Positions 1 through 6,451 of a stretch of 19,823 nt of DNA are shown one piece after another. Position 1 is the stretch's first letter, and every line of letters begins with the position of its first letter. The DNA comes from Candidatus Hydrogenedentota bacterium (GTDB lineage: Bacteria > UBA8481 > J006): assembly GCA_003697085.1 (NCBI GenBank), contig RFFU01000003.1, positions 1-19,823 on the forward strand, written 5' to 3'. The notes under the pieces were generated by a model that saw nothing but the letters and a program-made list of their open reading frames with translations, did no database searches and was not told the DNA's origin. A program made the translations under genes and the position numbers.

Positions 1-180
1 AAGCGAATGGATGCCGATGTATTCGACGCCGTCCACTGTTCGATCTTCGTAGGGGAATCCCATCATCCAGATGCGGATCGTCAAGGGTTCGGCGGCGGCA
101 CTTTCCGGAACAACGCCGGACGTCAGACAAAGCAAGGCCAAAATCCCCCCAAAAACCATCCCGAATCGGACTTGCTTCAT
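1..180 (-). CDS. Secreted protein, likely ABC sugar-binding protein (N-terminal fragment)
   Basis: Only the first 60 residues are in the window; the gene runs off the left edge. It starts with a clear Sec signal peptide: basic MKQVR, a hydrophobic core around residues 7-22, and probable cleavage after AAA near residue 30. The mature start, EPLTIRIWMMGF, resembles the first beta strand of family-1 extracellular solute-binding proteins. There is no lipobox cysteine, so the protein would be periplasmic rather than lipid-anchored. The ATG overlaps the stop of the upstream GH94 gene as ATGA, and an AAGGGGG ribosome-binding site sits just before it, so the two genes are translationally coupled. The coupling to a glycoside phosphorylase supports a sugar-uptake role. 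Signal peptide and coupling are seen; the solute-binding assignment rests on a short stretch and is inferred. Confidence 0.6.
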   Translation of the reverse strand, partial: MKQVRFGMVFGGILALLCLTSGVVPESAAAEPLTIRIWMMGFPYEDRTVDGVEYIGIHSL

Positions 181-3100
181 AGTGGCCCCCTTATACCTCT
201 TCCCTTCCCAAAATCAACCTCGATCCTCCCCACCTCTCCCCTTCGTACGCATTCCGCCCATCTCCCTGTTATGAAACCAGAGCTGCTCGCATACTTTTCT
301 CCCTCGTTTCCCTCGACGACAACTCTTTCGATCCGCGCCTTCCAGGTATCTATCCTTAGAGGATTATTGTAAATCACGGGAACCCTTCCGCGAAAAAGAA
401 ACGCGCACGAGTTTACGGGAACGCGAATCCGCCCCTTCGGTGTCTCCAACTCTCCAGCACGAATCAGAAAAAAATCCTTCTTCAGGATCGGTGAAAAGCG
501 GCACTGCAACAGGCCGTGATCATCGACCGAAAACGGTCGCGGTCCCAACATTAAAAAGAGCCAAATGCTGATAAATTCCGCCGTGGAACCGCTGAGCCTG
601 GCGACGAATCCCCTTCCGACCAAATCCGCATCTTCAACGACACTGGAAGCCAAAAAGGAGGAATTTTCGAGAATACTTCTTCCGTAACGCGCCGGATCCT
701 GGTTCGGAATCCCCGCCCTTCTCCAGCAAGAAAAGAATTCCTCGTATAACCCGGCGCGAAGAAGTTCGAGGAGGTATTTGTATTCCATATGCAACCAGAT
801 CGTCTCATTCTCCAACCACCCTCGACGAAACGTTCTCGCTCTTCCGATTTCCAAAGGTTCTTTTTGCAACGACTCATTCAACCGAAACATTCCCAATTTC
901 CGATCATAGAGTGGACTTTTCAAGAGCGCTCGGTGGATTTGCCGAGCCTTTCGAGGAAAGGTTCGCATCGCCCGGACGGCTCCTTCGAGAAACAACGGTA
1001 ACGGAACGGCCCGAAATCCCTTCGGCTCCACGAGGAAGTCCCCCGATTCGTGGCGCAATCGTTTCTTTCCCTGTTTCTTATACTCGAATCGCGTCACGTT
1101 CTGGCGGAAGTAGGTATGGGGTAAACCATCCGTTCTCCGGAATGCCGTTCGAAGATTTCGATTCATCATTTGTTCCGCCGCCGCAAGTCCCTCCAACAAC
1201 TTTTTCCGCTCGATCACACGGAAGCGCGCGGGAACTTTTCCCTCCATTCGGTTCAAGAATGCCTCACGTAATGTGTGGCTTTCATTCCAAAAGACAAATT
1301 TCTCTCTCTTCGTCATCACCATTTCGAAGACCTGCTCGGCGAAATCCGCGATAAAGAACGGAAGGGATACCCCCTCGAATGATGTGGCTTCCAGTTCCGC
1401 GCAGAGGAATCGTATCCATCGTAGGAGTTCAAAGCCTTCCGCAACACTTGATCCCAACAAAGCCGGAAGTCCGTTCATCGCGTCGTTCCAACCCGGTTTA
1501 TCGGCCGCCATTTCGATTCCTCGGCCCTGAGGGTCCAAGGAACAGAGTTTGTTGAGAACCACCGTCAGGAGTTTTGCAAATAGATTGACTTCCAAAACGT
1601 GACGTTTTCCATCAGCCCCCGTCACTTCAAGCCATCCCGATCTCGATGCGCTCTCGTTCTCTTTTTTCACCGCGGGCGCCCGGCGGACATCACACGCCGC
1701 CGCGGAAAAGACTAAGGTTTCGGAACGCGGCAGCACTCGAAATTCCGGCCGGTAAAAACGGTAAATCGAACGAGCAAAGAGCAATTCCCTCTTTCGCTCG
1801 GGAAAGAAGAGCAGATAATTCTCGATCAGATCCAATACATAAGTCCAATGGTCCACCCAATATCCGTCCCCGAACTTCGCCGAGATCTCGGGTTCGCATT
1901 CCTTCAGAATCTCCCGTGCCAGACGCCAGGCTTTCCCACGATCTCCTCCGAAAACCTCCCATGCCCATGCGACTACCTCCGCGGGCCGAAACGAGCGCTT
2001 CAAAAGATTCTTCAGCCGCTCCCCTTCCTTTTTTCGTAACCGGCATCGGGAAGGAAGAACTTTTTCGATCTGCTTCGGCCTGCGGGACCAGCGATAACGA
2101 ACCGGCTCGATGACAAGAGGATTCCACCCGTCGATCTGAAGAAGATCGACGAAGAGACGGATGTTCTCGAGTCCCGCCGCCGGTTCAAAGAAAACGTCGT
2201 TTCTCCGGTTCTGACACACGTCCCGGTAGTTCCCGTTCCCCTGGGAACAATACGTCGGCTCCAAGAGGAAATCGTTGTAGTCCCGTTCGAGATCCCCGTG
2301 TTTTCGGGAATAAAGATGAAGAACCTTCTCTTGTTCCTTCGCGCCCTTCGCCACGGGAATCGCAAGTCCCCCTCGGAGCACATTGTCGAGAAAATTTTGA
2401 CGGGCATAGAAATCGAACCGAATATCTCCGGAACATGTGGCGCAATTTCGCCCAATCTCCGCAACCAACGCCGCGTTTTTCTCGCGGGCCCGCTCAAAAT
2501 AGGCTCGAGCGCTTAACGTTTTTCGCGCCAGGTCGAGCAGACGTTTTTCCGGTAACCACCCGAACACCTCATACCAGACCGTTTTCTCTCGCGCGGGAAC
2601 CTTCCGCCGGAGGAAGAGAAAAGCGGACGGCGTCGTGTTTCCCAAATACTTCCGCGTCGGCCGGGAATTCCCTTCGAGAAACACGTCGGGAAGGGAAAGG
2701 GAAGTATCCCGTCCAAACACCTCCTGCGGATCAACGATCCAACCTTCGCTCTTTCGCAAGCGGCCGGAAGAAGCAAAGAAGCCTCCCCGAACTTTTCGCA
2801 CGAGGGGTTTGTCATCAGGGATAATCCTCAAGCGGAAGAACGGCATACCTTCTTCCAAATTCTCCACTTCGAAAAAGGCTTCCAGGGTGCGGGCCATTGT
2901 CTGGGTCAGAATCGCCTTGGCTCCGTACGGAATCAGAACGGGGAGGCCGTCGAGAACATGGATCCGCCGATCAGATCCGTACAGATTCTGAAGGGTCACT
3001 TTCCGAACCAGCCCCGGAAATGGGGCTTGCGGAATCGTGTAATACGTTAAAGAGATATGCCAGCCACATCGCTGATTTTCCTCTCTTAAGGAAACTTCCC

Positions 3101-3506
3101 ACGGCCGAATCTCCATCCAACGCGTCAGGACTGGGTCACAATTTCTTCTCGGCGCAAACGGCTCCCAAAACCCTGTCTCTTCTTCCCGGATAAATGTCCG
3201 AAACCCCCGTTGGGACACGACGGCAAAGGCCTTGTTTGCCGGCTCGAATTCTAAAAAAGCGCCGTCCTTCGTCCCCACCCCCGCGCTGACAACGGCCTGG
3301 CCGCGATTGACATAAAAACACCAAAGAGGGCGACCGCACTCCCCCGCAACTCCCGGCAGAAACGAGGCGAACGGCGGTTTCCGATCGAAATCCCGAATGC
3401 GAAACGTACCATCGCTCTCTAAAAAATAATCACCGTTCTCCTCTGAAAAATTTTCGTTGGAAGGAGAGAAAAAAAAGTGGGGTGGAGGAGTCCGGCGGAC
3501 GTTCAT
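177..3506 (-). CDS. GH94-type glycoside phosphorylase, possible 1,2-beta-oligoglucan phosphorylase
   Basis: A large (1,109-residue) cytoplasmic enzyme of the cellobiose-phosphorylase family (formerly glycosyltransferase family 36). Such enzymes split beta-glucosides with phosphate, releasing glucose-1-phosphate. Family signs, numbered from the chosen ATG: GRPLWCFYVNRGQ near residue 60 in the N-terminal beta-sandwich, QGNGNYRDVCQNRRND near 422-437, GDGYWVDHWTY near 546, and KPGWNDAMNG near 670, whose Asp (about 675) matches the general-acid Asp of GH94. The length of about 1,100 residues is longer than cellobiose phosphorylase (about 800) and fits 1,2-beta-oligoglucan phosphorylases, which in Listeria are encoded with a sugar-binding protein. 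The exact substrate is inferred. The reading frame extends to a GTG at 3548 without a ribosome-binding site. The ATG at 3506 has GGAGG 11 bases upstream and is preferred. No signal peptide is seen. Confidence 0.85.
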   Translation of the reverse strand: MNVRRTPPPHFFFSPSNENFSEENGDYFLESDGTFRIRDFDRKPPFASFLPGVAGECGRPLWCFYVNRGQAVVSAGVGTKDGAFLEFEPANKAFAVVSQRGFRTFIREEETGFWEPFAPRRNCDPVLTRWMEIRPWEVSLREENQRCGWHISLTYYTIPQAPFPGLVRKVTLQNLYGSDRRIHVLDGLPVLIPYGAKAILTQTMARTLEAFFEVENLEEGMPFFRLRIIPDDKPLVRKVRGGFFASSGRLRKSEGWIVDPQEVFGRDTSLSLPDVFLEGNSRPTRKYLGNTTPSAFLFLRRKVPAREKTVWYEVFGWLPEKRLLDLARKTLSARAYFERAREKNAALVAEIGRNCATCSGDIRFDFYARQNFLDNVLRGGLAIPVAKGAKEQEKVLHLYSRKHGDLERDYNDFLLEPTYCSQGNGNYRDVCQNRRNDVFFEPAAGLENIRLFVDLLQIDGWNPLVIEPVRYRWSRRPKQIEKVLPSRCRLRKKEGERLKNLLKRSFRPAEVVAWAWEVFGGDRGKAWRLAREILKECEPEISAKFGDGYWVDHWTYVLDLIENYLLFFPERKRELLFARSIYRFYRPEFRVLPRSETLVFSAAACDVRRAPAVKKENESASRSGWLEVTGADGKRHVLEVNLFAKLLTVVLNKLCSLDPQGRGIEMAADKPGWNDAMNGLPALLGSSVAEGFELLRWIRFLCAELEATSFEGVSLPFFIADFAEQVFEMVMTKREKFVFWNESHTLREAFLNRMEGKVPARFRVIERKKLLEGLAAAEQMMNRNLRTAFRRTDGLPHTYFRQNVTRFEYKKQGKKRLRHESGDFLVEPKGFRAVPLPLFLEGAVRAMRTFPRKARQIHRALLKSPLYDRKLGMFRLNESLQKEPLEIGRARTFRRGWLENETIWLHMEYKYLLELLRAGLYEEFFSCWRRAGIPNQDPARYGRSILENSSFLASSVVEDADLVGRGFVARLSGSTAEFISIWLFLMLGPRPFSVDDHGLLQCRFSPILKKDFFLIRAGELETPKGRIRVPVNSCAFLFRGRVPVIYNNPLRIDTWKARIERVVVEGNEGEKYASSSGFITGRWAECVRRGEVGRIEVDFGKGRGIRGPL

Positions 3507-3564
3507 CCGCAAGCCAACCTCCGACCCCAAACCCAAGCAGGAGGACACATTTTAGAAACACCGC

Positions 3565-3596
3565 ACCGAGTTTCCCGCGCAAGCGGAAACCTCGGT
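3565..3596 (-). terminator. Intergenic hairpin between lipoprotein and GH94 genes
   Basis: ACCGAG-TTTCC pairs with GGAAA-(C)-CTCGGT, an 11-bp stem with one bulged base and a 9-base loop. It lies after the lipoprotein stop and before the GH94 start. On the minus strand it is followed only by a broken T-run (GTTTCTAAAAT), so it may be a partial terminator or an mRNA-stabilising hairpin that lowers enzyme expression relative to the lipoprotein. A second small stem (TCGCC/GGCGA, 3596-3610) adjoins it. Confidence 0.4.
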
Positions 3597-3649
3597 CGCC
3601 GCTGAGGCGAACGTATCAAGTGTAACAAAAAGAGCGCCCGCGGAAAACA

Positions 3650-4453
3650 TTAATACTCGTAACGTATTTCATCCAGATAAAAAACCACTTTTTTTCGTCC
3701 GGAATTCTTGCTGGAATCGACCGTCCACATGAATCCGAACGTCACCCGGCGAAGATCGAGCCCTTCCAGAGGAATCGTCACATCGCGCCACTCCTTCGAT
3801 AGTTTCAGACCCTTCTTCTCCTTCTTCACCGTGTCAGGATACTTTCCACTCGCAAGCCCGCCCAATCCGAAATTAACGACCTCGCCCCCGACCTCCCCCC
3901 GCACCGCGAATTTCACGGCTTTCGCTCCGGAAAGGTTAAAACCCGCATCCGGTATGTTTCCGTCCCAGTTTCCTTCCGGATTCTGCCAAAAGACCCCGGC
4001 CCAACCTTGCTGTTTCTTCGTCAGATCATATTCCCATCGCATACACGTCGTGCCCCTGTATTTGTCTTCCGCGTAATCCGGTTCCACACTGACAGCCGAA
4101 GCATCCCCCATCCATCCGGAAGGGATATAATGATTTCCGGAATATTCGGCATCCTTGTAGACGTAGAATACCGGTCCCCCAACGGGAGCAGAGAACCCTT
4201 CCCCGGTGCTTGTCGAGGGCCCCGTTGACTCTTCTTCCGGCGGCGCCTCCGCGACCAACTCCTCGACCGATGGTTCCTTTTCCTTCGGAACCGAAGGCGA
4301 TTCCGCAGTCTTGGCCGCCGAGACTTCCCCGTTCCCGGGTGTAGCCTCCTTCTTCCCCTTTCCGCATCCGCCAAGAGCGAAAATCAAAGTCAGCGCCAAT
4401 CCGGATATTCCAAAGAGCACTCGCAACCGCTTCCCCAAACCGATATTCCGCAT
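3650..4453 (-). CDS. Lipoprotein with C-terminal carbohydrate-binding-like domain
   Basis: A 267-residue lipoprotein. After a hydrophobic signal segment the lipobox LGGC gives a lipidated Cys near residue 30. A low-complexity linker rich in Pro, Glu, Ser and Thr follows for about 65 residues. The C-terminal 170 residues look like a galactose-binding-type beta sandwich as found in carbohydrate-binding modules: GWAGVFWQNPEGNW, FNLSGAKAVKFAVRGE, WRDVTIPLEGLDL and the closing strand VVFYLDEIRYEY are typical of that fold. The start is set by GGAGGAGG a few bases before two consecutive ATGs (4456, 4453); an upstream in-frame ATG at 4498 lacks such a site. It is the first gene after a promoter and LacI-like operator and precedes the GH94 gene. 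A surface glycan-binding role is likely but inferred, and the ligand is unknown. Confidence 0.75.
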   Translation of the reverse strand: MRNIGLGKRLRVLFGISGLALTLIFALGGCGKGKKEATPGNGEVSAAKTAESPSVPKEKEPSVEELVAEAPPEEESTGPSTSTGEGFSAPVGGPVFYVYKDAEYSGNHYIPSGWMGDASAVSVEPDYAEDKYRGTTCMRWEYDLTKKQQGWAGVFWQNPEGNWDGNIPDAGFNLSGAKAVKFAVRGEVGGEVVNFGLGGLASGKYPDTVKKEKKGLKLSKEWRDVTIPLEGLDLRRVTFGFMWTVDSSKNSGRKKVVFYLDEIRYEY

Positions 4454-4599
4454 CATTTCCTCCTCCAATTCCTTCCCCTTGAAAGGGCTAATTTTCACCG
4501 CTCGAAGTCCTGTGTTGCCAGTTTTTCATCTCGCCTGTCCGACTCCCTCAAGTATTTCACGTTTTCCTTCACTTTCACGCTTTCCCATCGCCGGACAAT

Positions 4600-4611
4600 G
4601 CAAGCGTTTGC
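4600..4611. promoter_or_regulatory. LacI-family-like operator
   Basis: GCAAGCGTTTGC is a near-perfect palindrome with the central CG and the GCAA/TTGC half-sites typical of LacI/GalR-family operators. It sits just downstream of the predicted -10 box of the lipoprotein promoter, about where transcription should begin, a position that allows repression. A weaker site with AAACGTTT at its core (4638-4645) lies between -35 and -10, 36 bp centre to centre from the first. No LacI-type regulator gene is in the window. Confidence 0.6.
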
Positions 4612-4620
4612 TTAATTTAG

Positions 4621-4650
4621 ATTTTTGCTCAAATTAAAAACGTTTGTCAA
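4621..4650 (-). promoter_or_regulatory. Sigma70-type promoter for the carbohydrate operon
   Basis: On the minus strand a perfect -35 box TTGACA (4650-4645) is followed after 18 bases by AAAAAT (4626-4621), a 4/6 match to the -10 consensus. An A/T tract (AAAAAATTTTT, 4662-4672) just upstream of the -35 could serve as an UP element. It reads into the lipoprotein gene, with a leader of about 160 bases. Confidence 0.55.
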
Positions 4651-4681
4651 CAGAATATTCGAAAAAATTTTTCCACGTGCC

Positions 4682-4709
4682 GCACTTGAGAAAGTGCTGA
4701 TTGCAATCA
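4682..4709. other. Two adjacent palindromes in the 4454-4825 intergenic region
   Basis: The 372-bp gap between the lipoprotein and Flp pilin genes holds the promoter and operator, the pilin terminator, and between them GCACTT-GAGA-AAGTGC (4682-4697) followed directly by the perfect 12-bp palindrome TGATTGCAATCA (4698-4709). These lie 32-64 bp upstream of the lipoprotein -35 box and downstream of the pilin terminator. They could be an activator site or part of termination; no coding sequence is seen in the gap. Confidence 0.35.
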
Positions 4710-4720
4710 AAAAAGAGATG

Positions 4721-4757
4721 AAGAGAAACAAAAGGCCCGCCGGAAAACCGGCGGGCC
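4721..4757 (-). terminator. Rho-independent terminator of the Flp pilin operon
   Basis: A perfect 10-bp G+C-rich stem, GGCCCGCCGG/CCGGCGGGCC (4734-4743 and 4748-4757), with a four-base loop. On the minus strand it is followed by TTTTGTTTCTCTT. It lies 69 bases after the stop of the 65-residue pilin and separates the pilin transcript from the carbohydrate operon. Confidence 0.85.
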
Positions 4758-4825
4758 AAAAGGTCATTTTCCTTTTCTTTCTTCAGTAGCAAAGGGATCT
4801 CAATCCCCCATTGTTACAGTCAAAC

Positions 4826-5023
4826 TCAGTAGATACCAGCCGAAAGAGCCGCCTGGTTCTTGCCCATCGTGTCTGTCGAAACGGCATCCTGGAACATCGT
4901 CTTCAGGGGGCCGCCCAAAGCGACGAAAACCGCGATGACGATAATGGCGATCAAGCCGATGATCAGCCCGTATTCAACCATTCCCTGACCGGACTCTTCC
5001 GTAATCTCGCGAATGTCGATCAT
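4826..5023 (-). CDS. Flp/Fap-type pilin (pilin 1)
   Basis: A 65-residue prepilin of the Flp (tight-adherence, type IVb) class. The leader ends in Gly before QGMVEYGLI, with Glu at +5 and Tyr at +6 as expected for processing by a TadV/CpaA-like prepilin peptidase. One hydrophobic helix follows (IIGLIAIIVIAVFVALGG). The mature protein would be assembled into a thin adhesive pilus in the cell envelope. AAAGGAGG and a second GGAG lie upstream of the ATG. It follows a paralogous pilin by 115 bases and shares with it the closing motif SAG(I/V)Y. No ATPase, secretin or peptidase genes of a tad locus lie in the window. Confidence 0.85.
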   Translation of the reverse strand: MIDIREITEESGQGMVEYGLIIGLIAIIVIAVFVALGGPLKTMFQDAVSTDTMGKNQAALSAGIY

Positions 5024-5080
5024 CTCTCCTCTTCACCTCCTTTCCTTCAATTTACCAAAAGCCTATCAAATATACCTTTC

Positions 5081-5094
5081 GGCGCCTCAGCGCC
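5081..5094 (-). other. Small hairpin between the two pilin genes
   Basis: GGCGC-CTCA-GCGCC, a 5-bp all-G/C stem with a tetraloop, in the 115-bp gap between the pilins. No T-run follows on the minus strand, so it is not a standard terminator. It could stop RNA decay and raise the level of one pilin over the other. Weak evidence. Confidence 0.25.
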
Positions 5095-5138
5095 ATTTGT
5101 TTACCGTTTCAAGCAACCGCCGCCCGTCCCGGCAGGCA

Positions 5139-5363
5139 TCAGTAAACTCCCGCCGATAACGACGCCTTGGCTCTCCCGACTCCTTCCGTCGAGAGCGTTC
5201 CGGAAGAATCACGGCCGATATCCGCAATGCTGTTGAACATTACAAAAACCGTCAAGACAAGCACGGACATCAATCCCAAGATCAGCGCGTATTCAACCAG
5301 ACCCTGCGCTGCTTCTCGCTTCTCCTCAGAACGATTCCTCTCGAGCCCACCCGGTTTTGACAT
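5139..5363 (-). CDS. Flp/Fap-type pilin (pilin 2)
   Basis: A 74-residue Flp-class prepilin. A charged leader (MSKPGGLERNRSEEKREAA) precedes QGLVEYALILGL and one membrane helix of about 18 residues. Glu +5 and Tyr +6 are conserved, but the residue before the cleavage site is Ala rather than the usual Gly. The C-terminal half is longer than in pilin 1 and ends in the shared SAGVY. The frame extends upstream to 5402, but the ATG at 5363 directly follows GGGGAGAGG and is chosen. A promoter lies about 45 bases upstream. It is the first gene of a two-pilin transcript; it may be the minor pilin, which is a guess. Confidence 0.8.
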   Translation of the reverse strand: MSKPGGLERNRSEEKREAAQGLVEYALILGLMSVLVLTVFVMFNSIADIGRDSSGTLSTEGVGRAKASLSAGVY

Positions 5364-5407
5364 CACCTCTCCCCATTTGCAATTGTGCCGCTGCAAGCAC
5401 AACTTTT

Positions 5408-5436
5408 ATTTAGCCTCGGAATACCCGAAAAGTCAA
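5408..5436 (-). promoter_or_regulatory. Probable promoter of the pilin genes
   Basis: Minus-strand TTGACT (5436-5431) and, 17 bases on, CTAAAT (5413-5408), a good -35 and a weak -10 match. It is placed about 45 bases before the chosen start of pilin 2. The rest of the gap up to the kinase stop (5437-5565) shows no gene and no clear terminator. Confidence 0.45.
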
Positions 5437-5565
5437 GGGTGACTTTCGTATTAATTTTCACTTTCGCCAATGCCTCGTTGATTTCGAATTCGCCCGAAGG
5501 AACCCCGGTGAGTGGCTCCTGCCCCCAACACAACCATTAACCGAAGTGAAGTGATCCATCCGAAT

Positions 5566-6450
5566 TTACTCTAACTCCTTGTTTATCAATATCTTTACCC
5601 TTGTTCCTCGGCCGTTTTCGCCCGATTCGATCACGAGCCGCCCCCCCAAGATTTCCGCCCGCGCCGTCATCGATCGAATCCCGTAATGCCCCGAAAAAAA
5701 CTGGTCCTCCTCCGAAATTCCATCCTGCCTCACTCCCCCTATCCCGTCATCCTCAACAACAACCGCTACCTCGATAAGGTGACTGGAAACCGGTCTTTGC
5801 CTCTGAAAAATTTTGATATATTGACATTCGGAATGCCTTACGGCATTCGTGACCGCCTCCTGAAGAATCCGAAACAACTGTCGTTTTTCCTCCGATGACA
5901 TTCGCGGCAATGCTGAAAGGTTTACTGTAATATCGATATTCTTTCCGGCCACGAGCCGTTTCGAATAGGTTCGAATCGCCGCTTCCAAGCCGAGAACCTC
6001 GAGCTCCGTCGGATAGAGATCGTACATCACCTCGCGGATCTGCTTAATGAGATACCGCACGTCCTTCAAAAGATCGTTCAAACATTCTTTCGATCGTTCG
6101 GCGTTCGGTCTTTTCTGATCCAACATTCGACCCAGAATCTCGATCTTCCGAAAGATCGAGGCTGCCGTCTGCGCCGGGCCGTCATGGAGTTCCTCCGCCA
6201 GCCGTCTCCGAACGCGTTCCAGCTCCTCCATACCCCGGAACGCCTCATGCCGAATATTCGAAAGCAGAAAAGCGGACTCCGTAAGTCTCTCGAACCCTTC
6301 GTCCATCTCCCGCAACACCGCTTCCTTGGGTGCTTCCCCCCGCGTAACGGCGTCGCGATATTCGCGCACAGAAGCCAGGAATCTCCCCAGTCCCTCCAAC
6401 AAAACCTCAGTCGGCGCCTTTCCCCTTTTGGGAGTTTCCCGTGCGCTCAC
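5566..6450 (-). CDS. DegS/NarX-type soluble sensor histidine kinase
   Basis: A two-component histidine kinase of the HisKA_3 plus HATPase_c class, about 294 residues from the chosen start. The phospho-acceptor His lies in RRRLAEELHDGPAQ, nearly identical to the DegS/LiaS/NarX H-box. The N-box is LFRILQEAVTNAVRHS, followed by VEDDGIGG and HYGIRSMTARAEILGG, ending in GRGTRVKILI. There is no membrane segment, PAS or HAMP domain; about 85 largely helical residues precede the H-box, so the input signal is probably cytoplasmic. The partner should be a NarL/LuxR-type response regulator, but none is in the window. The frame is open to a TTG at 6558 inside the SprA-like gene. The GTG at 6450 lies one base after that gene's stop (TGATGTG) and has GGCGG 7 bases upstream, so it is preferred; a TTG at 6468 is also possible. 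Confidence 0.87.
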   Translation of the reverse strand: MSARETPKRGKAPTEVLLEGLGRFLASVREYRDAVTRGEAPKEAVLREMDEGFERLTESAFLLSNIRHEAFRGMEELERVRRRLAEELHDGPAQTAASIFRKIEILGRMLDQKRPNAERSKECLNDLLKDVRYLIKQIREVMYDLYPTELEVLGLEAAIRTYSKRLVAGKNIDITVNLSALPRMSSEEKRQLFRILQEAVTNAVRHSECQYIKIFQRQRPVSSHLIEVAVVVEDDGIGGVRQDGISEEDQFFSGHYGIRSMTARAEILGGRLVIESGENGRGTRVKILINKELE

Positions 6451-6451
6451 A

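Noticed and set aside
4670-4690. Sigma54-like GGCAC on the minus strand (GCGGCACGTGG)
   Set aside because: The matching -12 TTGC element is absent at the required spacing.
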